From NCBI RefSeq assembly GCF_000316195.1, contig NZ_JH994110.1, forward strand, positions 870,621-934,620: a stretch of DNA of 64,000 bases, in the 5' to 3' direction. A program made the translations under genes and the position numbers. Source of the DNA: Brachyspira hampsonii 30446 (GTDB taxonomy: Bacteria; Spirochaetota; Brachyspiria; Brachyspirales; Brachyspiraceae). The first letter of the stretch is position 1. Each line of letters begins with the position of its first letter. The notes below the pieces were generated by a model. That model saw only the letters and a program-made list of their open reading frames with translations, was not told the origin of the DNA and made no database searches. Shown here in pieces: positions 18,035 to 27,925 of this stretch.

Positions 18035-19035
18035 ATGATTAAAAATATTTTATTGATATTGACATTAGTACTTGTATCTTGTTCATCAGAAATTGTATCA
18101 CCTAATAATGATAATGCAGATACGACTATGCCTTCATTACCCGCAGAAGAAGAATTAATAGCAAATACAGCATAGATATAGGTTTGGACGATGCTGTAAT
18201 AAGGCAAAAGATAGAAGAAAATCTAAAAGCCTATTATGAAGAGATGGGTTCATATAGATTAATATTTACAGGTGTTCCTAAAGATTATACTCAAAGCACA
18301 GCAGAATCGCTTTCTATTTTAACATTAAAATCAGCTATGAAAGTTAATAATGCTAAAAATATAGATATTGATATACGAAATATTGATTTTCAGGATAATA
18401 CCATAAAAACAGGTATGTTTTCTGGTGAAACTATTGATGATACTATAAATCTTAATTTTATATTTCCAGAAGATAAGATAAAAATAATAGCAAGTATGTC
18501 TTTTGATAATTTATATAACATAAGAAAAATAATATTACCAGATTCTGTAACTTCAATAGAAAATGATGCATTTAATAATTGCCAAAATATAGATAAATTA
18601 ACATTAGGTAATGGACTTAAAACTATAGGAGATATGTCTTTTTTATATAATAATTCATTGAAAGAAGTAGTGATACCAGATTCTGTAACATCAATAGGAA
18701 TGGGAGCATTCAGCGGAGCACCGATAGAAACATTAAAGTTATCTTCTTCATTGGAATCAATAGGAGATGCTGCCTTTGACACTATTTATATCACAGAACT
18801 CACAATACCAGCTTCAGTAAAGTCTATAGGGATGCAGGTATTTGCATTTTCTCAGAAATTAACTACATTTATTTATTTAGGAAAAACTCCTAGTGATATA
18901 ACCACTATAGGTCAAAATATATTTTATGGATGCGATAAACTTAAGACATTGATAATACCTAATGCATTAGATGAAACAGATCCGGCTTGGAAAACTTTCT
19001 TAGGCGGAGCTTTTACTTATATAAGAAAACAGTAA
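18035..19035 (+). pseudogene. BspA-like leucine-rich-repeat lipoprotein, frameshifted
   Basis: A short frame from ATG 18035 encodes a lipoprotein signal (MIKNILLILTLVLVSC, Cys16) and an acidic linker, then stops at 18173-18175. The main body, open from 18115 in another phase to 19035, encodes LRR_5/BspA-type repeats: NIRKIILPDSVTSIENDAFNNC, SLKEVVIPDSVTSIGMGAF and YITELTIPASVKSIGMQVF, ending in LIIPNALDETDPAWKTFLG. A one-base deletion between 18115 and 18172 would explain the break, since joining the frames restores an exported surface lipoprotein. Alone, the LRR part would have only a TTG start (18184) and no export signal. BspA-like proteins are usually surface adhesins. Phase switching or sequencing error are the alternatives. 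Confidence 0.75.
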
Positions 19036-19049
19036 TATAATAAATAATA

Positions 19050-19272
19050 TACTTGTTTCAGAACTAAATTTGTTAATACTTGTAGTTTTTTAATTTAATA
19101 TTTTTTTCATTACAGTTGGGGATTTGCCTCACATCCCACTTTCTTTTGCCGTCCTCTAGAAGTACGAATATGTGCTTCGCAGCAAATCCACAATTATTAA
19201 AACTATAAATATTATTTTTAAATTTATTATATAATAATATAACTATATGTATGTACAAAATTACAACAGGCC
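19050..19272. mobile_element. MITE-like element (divergent ends)
   Basis: The left end resembles ACTTGTTTCAGAACTA and the right end ACAAAATTACAACAGGCC, variants of the family inverted repeats. The core contains TTGGGGATTTGCC and TGTGCTTCGCAGCAAATCC. It is flanked by TA on both sides and has no coding capacity. Confidence 0.7.
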
Positions 19273-19329
19273 TATTATTTCTAATTAATAGAACTAAAAA
19301 TCGTTAATTTTATTTATTGTAATATATTA

Positions 19330-19589
19330 GACTTGTTTCAAAACTAAATTTATAAATTTTTAATTTAATATTTTTAAATTTAGTTGGGGATTTGCTGCGA
19401 AGCACACATTCGTTCCAAACCCCAGTTCTTTTATTGGTATAAAAGAACCAAAAGAACTGCATTTTTTAGCTCAAACATACAATTTACACAACAAGTAAAA
19501 TATTTAATTAAACTATAATTAATATTATTTAATTTAGCATAAAATAATAAACTTGTTAAATTATTTGTCAACTACTTTTGAAACAAGTC
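19330..19589. mobile_element. MITE-like element with TA duplication
   Basis: It has terminal inverted repeats GACTTGTTTCAAAA and TTTTGAAACAAGTC, flanked by TA on both sides. The 260-bp core holds the GC-rich island (GGGGATTTGCTGCGAAGCACAC) and AAAGAACTGCAT. It lies about 57 bp to the right of another copy. Confidence 0.85.
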
Positions 19590-19658
19590 TATTGATTTTA
19601 AATTTTTAAATGTTAGAATATACTAACATTTTATTAATACTTGATAAAGGATATTATT

Positions 19659-20279
19659 ATGAAAGATTATGAAAAGTTATCTAAAGAACATTTTAATAAA
19701 CAGGCAAGTATTTACGATGAAAAAGATACTGTATATTATTCAAAATTTGGAAAAATAAGCTGCAATTATGTATCAGAATATTTAAAAGATATTGATTATA
19801 ATAATCTTCTGGATATAGGCTGCGGAACTGGTTATTTAATAAATTTACTTAAAAATAAAAATAATGCCTCATTTTACGGACTTGATTTATCAGAGGAAAT
19901 GCTAAAAATTGCTAAATCTAAAAATATAAAAAATTCTCATTTTATTTTAGGCACAGCAGATAAACTTCCATTTGATGATAATACTTTTGATATAGCAGTA
20001 TGCATACAAAGTTTTCATCATTATCCATATCCAGATGAAGCTATGAAAGAAGCGTACCGTATTTTGAGAAAAGGAGGACTTTACATATTATCAGATACTG
20101 GAGTAGGCGGAATAGCTGCTTGGATAGATAATAATATTTTATTTCCCTTAATGAAAAGCGGAGATTGTCATACTGAAAATAAGGAAGGTATATCAAAAAG
20201 AATGATTAAAAACGGATTTGAAGTAATAGAGAAAAAGCAATTAAAAGGTTTTATATATTCTGTTATAGGAAAAAAATAA
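19659..20279 (+). CDS. class I SAM-dependent methyltransferase
   Basis: The protein has 206 residues from ATG 19659, preceded by AAAGG; a TTG at 19641 is less likely. A Methyltransf_11 domain is clear: motif I LLDIGCGTGYLINLL, motif II LDLSEEMLKIAKSK, then GTADKLPFDDNTFDIAVCIQSFHHYP, and post-motif ILRKGGLYILSD. The length is typical for small UbiE/BioC-like enzymes. Substrate unknown. It is followed at once by the remains of a membrane protein gene, and it sits between repeat elements, so the neighbourhood is unstable. Confidence 0.9.
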   Translation: MKDYEKLSKEHFNKQASIYDEKDTVYYSKFGKISCNYVSEYLKDIDYNNLLDIGCGTGYLINLLKNKNNASFYGLDLSEEMLKIAKSKNIKNSHFILGTADKLPFDDNTFDIAVCIQSFHHYPYPDEAMKEAYRILRKGGLYILSDTGVGGIAAWIDNNILFPLMKSGDCHTENKEGISKRMIKNGFEVIEKKQLKGFIYSVIGKK

Positions 20280-20291
20280 TATGATGTATTT

Positions 20292-20776
20292 ATGGTTCAA
20301 TCATCTTTTATATGTATAATATTTAGTATTTTAATATTAGCTAAAGGAATAAAAAATCCATTAACTCTTATAATGTCTTATCCTCCTAAAATAATAGAAA
20401 GAGCAGAAAAATTATATTCGTGAAGTATAAATAATTATAAAAAAATCATATTATATTAAAATTATTAGTTATGTTTTTTATACAAGTTATATTTTCTATA
20501 ATAGCATATTTATCATCATATAATAGTTTTAAGTCTGTATTTATATATGTATTTGCTTTAACTTCGGCAGTAAATTTATATGATTTGATTATTCTTGATA
20601 TAATCATTTTTTGTAATACAAATATTTTTATAATAAAGGGCACTGAAGATATGATTAAAGAATATAAAAATCCCATGCATCATATAAAGGGTTTTTTTAT
20701 AGGTATTATTATATGTGCATTTATATCTCTAATATCTGCTTTAATTGTTTATTTATTTAATAACTTTTATAAATGA
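20292..20776 (+). pseudogene. decayed integral membrane protein gene
   Basis: Two pieces in different frames belong together. Piece one (20292-20423) reads MVQSSFICIIFSILILAKGI and then NPLTLIMSYPPKIIERAEKLYS before a stop. Piece two (20471-20776) has three hydrophobic segments and the motif NIFIIKGTEDMIKEYKNPMHHIKGFFIG. A family of small bacterial membrane proteins of about 180-200 residues that I recall has both a YPPK(I)xER motif near the N-terminus and a (I)PGTED-type motif followed by a His-Ile-Lys segment near the C-terminus. Here the middle is lost or shifted. The alternative is that the second piece is a functional 101-residue protein. Function unknown. Confidence 0.55.
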
Positions 20777-20935
20777 ATGAAGTTTAGAATTATTATTATT
20801 TTAATAAAAAGACTAAATATAATAAATATATGAAACTATTTAAGTCTATTTATAAAAAATAAACTCAATATAAAGATAGTTTTTAATTACTATTATATAT
20901 TGAGTTTTAAAAATAAAATTAACAAAAATTAAATA

Positions 20936-21266
20936 GACATGTTGCAATTTTTTACATACATATAGTGATATTAGTATATAATAAATTTAAAAATAATATT
21001 TATAGTTTTAATAATTGGGGCTTTGCCTACGAAGTACACATTCGTGCCCCGCTCTGCGTACTTCGTAAAACCCCACTTCTTTTGCCGAATAGGCACCTAC
21101 TCGGTGGTGACCCAAAGAAGCAAAAGGACTGCATATTTATATATTATTTAGATAAGATTATGTTACATTTAAAACAAAAAAAACAATATGTAAAATTAAT
21201 ATAAATAAAATTTATACTATATATTTTTAATCTTAACTGTATAAAAATACAAAATTGCAACAGGTC
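20936..21266. mobile_element. MITE-like element, GTTGCAATTTT-end variant
   Basis: The ends are GACATGTTGCAATTTTTTAC and AAAATTGCAACAGGTC, flanked by TA. The 331-bp core carries GGGGCTTTGCCTACGAAGTACAC and a GC-rich island. It represents a sub-family with GTTGCAA in place of GTTTCAA at the ends; the left end of the copy at 60513 has the same variant. Confidence 0.82.
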
Positions 21267-21273
21267 TAATAAA

Positions 21274-22287
21274 TTAAAGTCTTACAATTTCTCTAGTTAT
21301 TTCTTTTAAGCTGTGAACTCCGCACATAGTCATAGCATCTTCAAGTTCAGCCCCTAATTGTGCAGCGTAAGATTTAACTCCTTCTTCTCCACCACCGTAT
21401 GCAGCTATTACAAAAGTTCTAGCAATAACAACTCCGTCAGCTCCTATAGCAAGAGCTTTTAATATATCAGCACCGCTTCTTATTCCGCCGTCTACCAATA
21501 TTTTTATTTTTCCTTTAACTGAATCAACAATTTCAGGCAATACCTCAGCAGTAGATGCACATTGATCAAGTACGCGTCCTCCATGATTTGATACTATTAT
21601 AGCATCGGCTCCAGCTTCAACCGCCTTTTTAGCTCCTTTTGCAGTCATTATTCCTTTTATTATAAATGGTCTTTGGGCAATCTCTTTTATTTGTCTTAAT
21701 TCATCAACTGTTTTACTTCCAGCCTTTGGGGTAAGATTTTTTAAAAAAGGAAGCCCCGCAGCATCAACATCCATAGCAACAGCAAAAGCATTTGAATCGG
21801 CAACTAATTTCATTTTTTCTTTTATAACATCCATATTCCAAGGCTTAACAGTAGGTATTCCTATTCCGTTTTGTTTTTTTATCATGGCAGTAGCAGCAAT
21901 CATTACATTAGGATTAGTTCCGTCTCCTGTGAAAGCAGTAATGCCTGCTTCATGACATGATTTTACCAATATATCATTATATTCTTCTTCTGTATATTTA
22001 TCACCATAGTGAAGCTGAACTGCACCAACAGGACCTGAAAATATAGGGTATTTAAATTTTTTGCCGAAAAGTTCAAAAGAAGTGTCAATATCTTCATTAG
22101 AACATATTGTATCCATATTGAGTCTTATCTCTCTCCATTTATCATAATTTCTAATGGCAACATCTCCTATTCCTTTTGCACCAGGTCCTGGCATACTATT
22201 TTTACAAACCTTACCATTACATATAATGCATGCTTTACAGAAACCCATGCAATCTTTTGCTGTTTCTATAATCTCTTTATAAGTCAT
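21274..22287 (-). CDS. FMN-dependent alpha-hydroxyacid oxidoreductase (lactate oxidase/dehydrogenase-like)
   Basis: The protein has 337 residues and a TIM-barrel flavin domain of the FMN alpha-hydroxyacid dehydrogenase family, which oxidises L-2-hydroxyacids such as lactate. Signatures are SGPVGAVQLHY, RPFIIKGIMTAKGAKKAVEAGADAIIVSNHGGRVLDQ (catalytic His and substrate-binding Arg) and ILVDGGIRSGADILKALAIGADGVVIART (phosphate binding). The N-terminus is unusual, with a cysteine cluster CMGFCKACIICNGKVC (residues ~13-28), which could bind metal or an Fe-S centre and suggests electron transfer to a partner rather than to oxygen. It stands alone between repeat elements. The exact substrate cannot be assigned. 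Confidence 0.88.
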   Translation of the reverse strand: MTYKEIIETAKDCMGFCKACIICNGKVCKNSMPGPGAKGIGDVAIRNYDKWREIRLNMDTICSNEDIDTSFELFGKKFKYPIFSGPVGAVQLHYGDKYTEEEYNDILVKSCHEAGITAFTGDGTNPNVMIAATAMIKKQNGIGIPTVKPWNMDVIKEKMKLVADSNAFAVAMDVDAAGLPFLKNLTPKAGSKTVDELRQIKEIAQRPFIIKGIMTAKGAKKAVEAGADAIIVSNHGGRVLDQCASTAEVLPEIVDSVKGKIKILVDGGIRSGADILKALAIGADGVVIARTFVIAAYGGGEEGVKSYAAQLGAELEDAMTMCGVHSLKEITREIVRL

Positions 22288-22441
22288 AAAAATCCTCCGA
22301 TATAATTAAACTAATAATAATTGCACATCAATAATACTAAATATAAAAAATAAAACAAGCAAATTTATTAATTAGAATTTTTAATAGTATTAAATTATTT
22401 TTGTATTATAATTAATAAATAAATAAGCATAGGATTTATAT

Positions 22442-23500
22442 ATGGCTACAATGACTAATTTTTTATTTATACAACATGTAAAAGAATGTAAAAATAAATT
22501 AACAGATTTCAAAAAAGAACTAAACAAATGTATAGATGAATTTAATAATTTTTTAAATAATATTGATCCAGAAAACTATTCTGATTTTGATGATTTTAAT
22601 GAAAGAGCAAAAACTTTTAATGAAGAATTAAATAAAATAATTTCAGATAAAACATATTTTATAGGCAGTTTCACAAATATAGCTGACAATAATAAAAAAG
22701 TTGATATTGATAGTTTAAACAATCTTACTGATTACCATGATTATAATTCTAAAGGTATTCATAAAAGTGCCAATGGAGAATATGCAGAAGCTATAAAATA
22801 TTATGATGAGGCTATAAAGTTAAATCCTAATATGGCAGATGCTTATTATAATAAAGGTATTTCCAAAGCTAAACTTGGACTTTTAAAAGAAGCTATAGAG
22901 GAATATGATAAGGCTATAAAATTAAAACCCGATTATGCAGATGCTTATTATAACAGAGGACTTATTAAAAGCGATTTAGGATTTTTAGAGGAAGCTATAA
23001 AAGATTTTGACAAAGCTTTATCAATAGATCCTAATTTGTTTGATGCTTATAATAATAAAGGAGTATTAGAAAATGAGCTTGGACTTTTTAAAGAGGCTAT
23101 AAAAGATTTTAACAAAGCTATAAAGATAGCAGATGATGATGCGGTTATTTACAACAACAGAGGCAACTCAAAATATAATTTAGAGCTTTATGAAGAATCT
23201 ATTAAAGATTATGATAAAGCTATAAAATTAAATCCTTATTATGCATCAGCTTATAATAATAGGGGAAATGCTAAGGATAGTTTAGGTCTTTATGAAGAGG
23301 CTATAAAAGATTTTGACAAGGCTATAGAATTAAAACCTGATTATGCTGATGCTTATAATAATAGAGGCTATTCTAAAGAAAATTTAGGTCTTTATAAAGA
23401 TGCATTAAAAGATTATAAAAAGGCTTTGAAATTAGATCCTAATAATGAATATGCTAAAGAAAATATAAAATATCTTAAAGAAGAATATGGTTTGAAATGA
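22442..23500 (+). CDS. tetratricopeptide repeat protein
   Basis: The protein has 352 residues. An N-terminal ~100-residue acidic/lysine-rich helical region with no signal peptide is followed by about seven TPR units of 34 residues (from ~residue 97), each with the consensus A-Y-x-N-x-G and EAI-x-D-x-(D/N)-KAI-x-L-x-P. Between units the nucleotide sequence is also similar, so the array can expand by recombination. TPRs mediate protein-protein contacts; no enzymatic domain is present. The family is abundant in Brachyspira-type genomes. Partner unknown. The gene is alone, with AT-rich flanks. Confidence 0.9.
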   Translation: MATMTNFLFIQHVKECKNKLTDFKKELNKCIDEFNNFLNNIDPENYSDFDDFNERAKTFNEELNKIISDKTYFIGSFTNIADNNKKVDIDSLNNLTDYHDYNSKGIHKSANGEYAEAIKYYDEAIKLNPNMADAYYNKGISKAKLGLLKEAIEEYDKAIKLKPDYADAYYNRGLIKSDLGFLEEAIKDFDKALSIDPNLFDAYNNKGVLENELGLFKEAIKDFNKAIKIADDDAVIYNNRGNSKYNLELYEESIKDYDKAIKLNPYYASAYNNRGNAKDSLGLYEEAIKDFDKAIELKPDYADAYNNRGYSKENLGLYKDALKDYKKALKLDPNNEYAKENIKYLKEEYGLK

Positions 23501-24025
23501 AGCTGTAATATATTGTTTTTTATAAAAATATAAAACTTTATAATTTTGAAAGTTATTTTTATTATGCTAGATTATATGATATAAATGTAGGTTTTACTCA
23601 GTCTTATATTATAGAAGAATTAGATATTAAAGAATCTATTAATGTTTTTCTTTTTGTTAATATATAGTTTTTTTAAAAATTATAAAAATTAATAGACTTA
23701 TATTTAATAAATTTATTCTAATTGCCCGCCCTCTAGGCTTTACAATAGCATTTGCAATTTTTATATTATACTTCTTTATAACTTATACTGTTATTATAAA
23801 GTCCGCCCTATATTTTTTTAATTTAATAAATTACACTACGCACGAAAAATGTTTTTTCTTTTTAAAGTCTATTAATCATTATAACTTTTAGTATAAAAAA
23901 TAATTTATTAACCGTGCGTTTGATAAAAAATAGCATATAAAAATAATTTCCCTTTTTGCTATTCAATTAATTATTATTTAGTTTATAATAATTAATTAGA
24001 ATTTAATTTGAAGGCTATGATAAAA
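23501..24025. other. intergenic region with a coding remnant and a dispersed repeat
   Basis: At about 23538-23669 one frame reads YNFESYFYYARLYDINVGFTQ and continues to a stop at 23667 with no start codon, which looks like the 3' end of a lost gene. At about 23700-23830 is a degenerate copy of the ~125-bp repeat family (GCCCGCCCT, CTTTACA, TAACTTATACT, AAGTCCGCCCTA) also found at 51.5 kb. Nothing else is supported. Confidence 0.45.
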
Positions 24026-25387
24026 ATGGGTAATCATATAGGGACAGATCTCACAGAAGCAAAAGTTGTTCCAACATTAATAAAACTTCTTATACCAATA
24101 CTTCTATCTAATATTCTTAATGTTGTATATAATATAGTAGATAGTATATGGATAGGAAATATTATAGGACCGCTTGGACTTTCTGCAGTTGCTGTGAGTT
24201 TTCCAATAATGCTTTTAATAGGCTCTTTTGCTTTCGGTATTAATATGGCAAACGGGGTTATAGTATCTCAATATTATGGGGCTAAAGATTATGATACTGT
24301 AAGTCATGTTATAAAAGTATCTACTACATTAGGAGTTATAATACTTTTTACTGTTGGAGCCCTTATGCTTATATTTTCAAGAACTATATTAACTATAATG
24401 AATACTCCTCAAAATGCTATGGATATGGCACTTATTTATTTAAGAATATCTATAATAGGACTTCCATTCGCTTATGCTTACTTTTTTATATCTTCAATAC
24501 TTAGAGCAGTAGGCGACACTGTAAGACCATTAATATTTTTAATTATATCTTCTGTTCTTAATATAATATTAGATCCTATTTTCATAAAAGGTTTTTGGAT
24601 AATACCGGCAATGGGACTTAAAGGTGCTGCAATTGCTACAGTAATATCACAATTTACTTCTGTATTGATAAGTACAACATACCTTAGAATAAAAAACAGC
24701 TTTATAAAAATTAATCCTTTTATATTCACATTCGATTTGAAAATGACTAAAAAAATAATGAAATTAGGTATACCAATTTCATTTAATCAATTTATAGTTG
24801 CTTTCGGCTGGCTTGTTATAACTAGGCTTATAAGCAGTTTTGGAGAGGCAGCAAGTGCAACCGTTGCTATTGTTAATAGAGTTGAATCATTATTTATTAT
24901 GCCTATAGGTGCTTTGGGTAATGCCGTTATGACAATGTCAGCACAGAATATTGGAGCTAAAAAATTAGATAGAGTAAAAGAGATTTTTAAAAGCGGTATC
25001 ATAATAGGACTTATAATTTCTTCTGTTATGAGTATTTTTTCTATTACTAATCCTTATCTCCTTATAAGAATGTTTACTGATGATGCTTCTGTATTTGAAT
25101 ACGCTAAAAGCTATATTTATACTATAATGCCAATATTTATTTTTTATTCTGTGATGTTTGTATGTAATGGTGTTATAAACGGAGCAGGAAAAACCATTGT
25201 GATAATGGCTTTCACCACTTCAACAACATTAATTTTAAGAACAATTTTAGCTTATGCTTTATCGCCTCATTTTGAACTTGTTGGTATATGGATTTCTATG
25301 GGTATATGTTATATAATTAATACTTTCTTTAGTATGTATTATTTAAAATCTAACAAATGGCAGAAGAATTCTAATATAACATTATAA
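24026..25387 (+). CDS. MATE family efflux transporter
   Basis: This polytopic protein of about 453 residues belongs to the MATE (NorM/DinF) family, which exports drugs or metabolites in exchange for Na+ or H+. Two MatE halves are visible: PILLSNILNVVYNIVDSIWIGNIIGPLGLSAVAVSFP, and later KLGIPISFNQFIVAFGWLVITRLISSFGEAASATVAIVNRVESLF with PIGALGNAVMTMSAQNIGAKK. About twelve helices are expected. Start choice: TGAAGG at 24009-24014 favours ATG 24026; ATG 24017 or TTG 24008 are alternatives. A convergent bidirectional terminator follows. Substrate not predictable. Confidence 0.92.
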   Translation: MGNHIGTDLTEAKVVPTLIKLLIPILLSNILNVVYNIVDSIWIGNIIGPLGLSAVAVSFPIMLLIGSFAFGINMANGVIVSQYYGAKDYDTVSHVIKVSTTLGVIILFTVGALMLIFSRTILTIMNTPQNAMDMALIYLRISIIGLPFAYAYFFISSILRAVGDTVRPLIFLIISSVLNIILDPIFIKGFWIIPAMGLKGAAIATVISQFTSVLISTTYLRIKNSFIKINPFIFTFDLKMTKKIMKLGIPISFNQFIVAFGWLVITRLISSFGEAASATVAIVNRVESLFIMPIGALGNAVMTMSAQNIGAKKLDRVKEIFKSGIIIGLIISSVMSIFSITNPYLLIRMFTDDASVFEYAKSYIYTIMPIFIFYSVMFVCNGVINGAGKTIVIMAFTTSTTLILRTILAYALSPHFELVGIWISMGICYIINTFFSMYYLKSNKWQKNSNITL

Positions 25388-25392
25388 AAATA

Positions 25393-25430
25393 TTTCTATG
25401 AGCTTTAAATTATATAAAGCCCATAGAATA
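25393..25430. terminator. bidirectional terminator between convergent genes
   Basis: The stem TTCTATGAGCTTTA / TAAAGCCCATAGAA lies in the 50-nt gap between the MATE gene and the convergent 803-residue gene, with A/T runs on both sides. Confidence 0.8.
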
Positions 25431-25437
25431 AAATTAG

Positions 25438-27849
25438 TTAATTTAATTTGCGGTTTATCTTGTTTATTAAATCATTTCTTATATCATTCCAATATTTGTA
25501 ATATGTTGTATCACCGCCTAAAAAAGATGGTAAAAGACCAACTAACCCATCTTTATCTATTTTCTCATCAGAATAATGAACTATTTGATTAGCTATCTCT
25601 AAAGCTTCTTTTCTTCCTATAGTTTTATTTTCAATTGAGTTTGTAAGATTCTGAGATAATGTTTTTAAATATTCATGTCTTTTCTTGTCACGTTCATCAA
25701 TATTAAGTATTATATCTTTCTGTAAATCCCTACGATATTGAGTATCACTTAAATTGGTATAATAATAAACTATTTCATTTTCTAAATAATCCATTATATA
25801 CATATAATTAGTGTAATCAATATCTTTTTTAAGTAAATCATCATATTCTGATTTCAAAGCATTTAATTTTTCTCTATAAGGAAGTTCAAATTTAAGCTGA
25901 TCCAATCCAAGCTCACGTTTATGGCGCATATAATTCCAATATTGATAATAATTTGCAACATCATCTTTTTTTGCTTCAGAATAATGAACTATTGTAGGAA
26001 TTGCTTTTTCCATTTCTTCTATAGTCATTGATGCATTTATTAATCTGTGATCCAAATCAAGTAAATATTTATCCCTCTTTATATCGAGTCTTTTTCTTAA
26101 TTCATTCATTCTTTGAATCATAAAGTTTTTACCAACTTCATCAAAATAAATATCTTTTGTATCAAATACAAATATATCTTTATCTTCATAAAGATTTCTT
26201 TCCTCTCCTTTAGAAGCACCAATAAAATTTTTAACTGATTGTATTATAGAATGTACTAATTCTCCAGCTTTAGTACCAAAATTTTCAATACCTTCTTTAA
26301 TATCTGTATTTTTTACTTTATACCAAAAATTTTGATTTATTCCTAAAGTTTTATCAAATACAAAAACAAATTCTTTATATATTAAATTATAATTATCAAT
26401 ATTCATTTCTTCATTTATCATAACTTCAAAATTATTCATTATATTTTCTAAAAGTTTTTGATATTCGGACTGTTTAAAATTATTTAAATATTCTTTTTCA
26501 CTTATCATATTAATGTTAGGTATGCTTGAAATTGTGATATAAGCACCTATATAATTTGTATTATCTATTAAATAATTTATACGATTTTTAAATGAATTTG
26601 ATACAGCGTTTCCTATAATTTTATTATAGCTCTGTGCATACTGCGGAATATTTTTTATAGATTGATTATAAGCGGGAACTAAATTTCCTATTATATAAGA
26701 AAAATTAGTATTATTCATTTCTAATTTATTTCTTTTTTCAAATGAATTAATCATACTGCTTATTAATCTGTCAAACTCTGCAGTTTTTGTAGTCTGATAT
26801 CTGCTTTCATATATAAGTGCCAAATTGTTCTCTATATTGTTATTCCTATCAAATACTCTCAAATAATCTTCTTTATTTATCAAAGCAGTATTTTCTTTTT
26901 TGAATGCTGCTATAGCTCTTCTGTCAGTCATATGATCCCATTCTGTAAAAATAACCATAGTTATAGATATAGATACTGGTATTAATATAGCCATAGTTCT
27001 ATAGAAAAAGTCAACTTGCTTGCATGTTTTTGCTATCATAACAGAAAGTATTCTAGCTGAATAAGTGTATAAAATAAATAGTACAATTAAAAGAACAAGC
27101 AGAAGTACAACAATAATGACATTAAATATAATATTGTTAGCCATTTCTATTCCTGTTACTATGCTGTCTGGTACTATAGCTTCATATATAGTCGAAGCTC
27201 CTGATTTTATCATATCAGCAAACTTTTCAAAAGATGTTGTAGGTGCTGGTTTAGGATTATTAAATGTGTCTTTTAATCTTATGAAAAAGTATATTTCAAA
27301 TGCTAATATAATAAGTATATTAAATATATGAAAATTAATAAACTTAGTTTTATTTAGGTATTTCCATCTTTTTAATATTCCAATTTGTTTATCTTTTTCA
27401 ACTATTTCAGCTTCTTTAACTTCCTGACTATTTTTATTATCACTAATAATATTTTTTTCATTTACTGTAGTTAAAGTATTTTCAGATTTTGCTATTTTAT
27501 TATTGTTGTTATATAACTCTTCTATCTCTTTTGCTCTGCTATCGCTTATAGATAATCTACTTTTTTTATTATTTAAATTAGTTCTTTCACTCTCGGATAT
27601 TATTCCGTCATCCATCATTTTTATATATTCTTTATAATATCTTCTTTCCGAATCATTTTTCAATTCTTCCATAGCAGATATTTGTTCATCTCTTGCAAGT
27701 TTTTCAAGCTCTTTTGCTCTTTCATCAGATATTTTATTGTCAATTTTCGATTCTTTAAGATGTTCTTTCATATTACTATCTATAACACCTAATTTCATTG
27801 CATCAAGCAAATCATAATAATATTCTTTCTCATTATCATTTAATTCCAT
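25438..27849 (-). CDS. large membrane protein with duplicated N-terminal motif, function unknown
   Basis: The protein has about 803 residues if it starts at ATG 27849, which follows GGGAG by 5 nt; the frame opens at 27864. The N-terminal cytosolic part has two related ~45-residue units (YYYDLLDAMKLGVIDSNMKEHL...SDERAKELEKL and YYKEYIKMMDDGIISESERTNL...SDSRAKEIEEL). Three membrane helices follow (~150-170, 225-260, 285-305). A long, mostly helical C-terminal region holds two similar segments (AIPTIVHYSEAKKDDVANYYQYWNYMR and IANQIVHYSDEKI...YYKYWNDIR). No enzymatic motif is recognised. The upstream (ATTAT)9 array suggests variable expression. It is on its own strand between convergent and divergent neighbours. 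Confidence 0.82.
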   Translation of the reverse strand: MELNDNEKEYYYDLLDAMKLGVIDSNMKEHLKESKIDNKISDERAKELEKLARDEQISAMEELKNDSERRYYKEYIKMMDDGIISESERTNLNNKKSRLSISDSRAKEIEELYNNNNKIAKSENTLTTVNEKNIISDNKNSQEVKEAEIVEKDKQIGILKRWKYLNKTKFINFHIFNILIILAFEIYFFIRLKDTFNNPKPAPTTSFEKFADMIKSGASTIYEAIVPDSIVTGIEMANNIIFNVIIVVLLLVLLIVLFILYTYSARILSVMIAKTCKQVDFFYRTMAILIPVSISITMVIFTEWDHMTDRRAIAAFKKENTALINKEDYLRVFDRNNNIENNLALIYESRYQTTKTAEFDRLISSMINSFEKRNKLEMNNTNFSYIIGNLVPAYNQSIKNIPQYAQSYNKIIGNAVSNSFKNRINYLIDNTNYIGAYITISSIPNINMISEKEYLNNFKQSEYQKLLENIMNNFEVMINEEMNIDNYNLIYKEFVFVFDKTLGINQNFWYKVKNTDIKEGIENFGTKAGELVHSIIQSVKNFIGASKGEERNLYEDKDIFVFDTKDIYFDEVGKNFMIQRMNELRKRLDIKRDKYLLDLDHRLINASMTIEEMEKAIPTIVHYSEAKKDDVANYYQYWNYMRHKRELGLDQLKFELPYREKLNALKSEYDDLLKKDIDYTNYMYIMDYLENEIVYYYTNLSDTQYRRDLQKDIILNIDERDKKRHEYLKTLSQNLTNSIENKTIGRKEALEIANQIVHYSDEKIDKDGLVGLLPSFLGGDTTYYKYWNDIRNDLINKINRKLN

Positions 27850-27880
27850 AATATCTCCCATCATACTAATATAATATAAT

Positions 27881-27925
27881 ATTATATTATATTATATTAT
27901 ATTATATTATATTATATTATATTAT
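27881..27925. repeat. (ATTAT)9 pentanucleotide microsatellite
   Basis: Nine perfect copies lie from 32 to 76 nt upstream of the minus-strand start at 27849. On that strand the repeat reads ATAAT, so it contains a series of overlapping TATAAT (-10-like) hexamers every 5 bp. Copy-number change could shift or multiply the promoter. Confidence 0.92.

Noticed and set aside
23538..23669. Small gene after the TPR protein
   Set aside because: A coding-like frame without start codon or ribosome binding site; kept only as a possible remnant.
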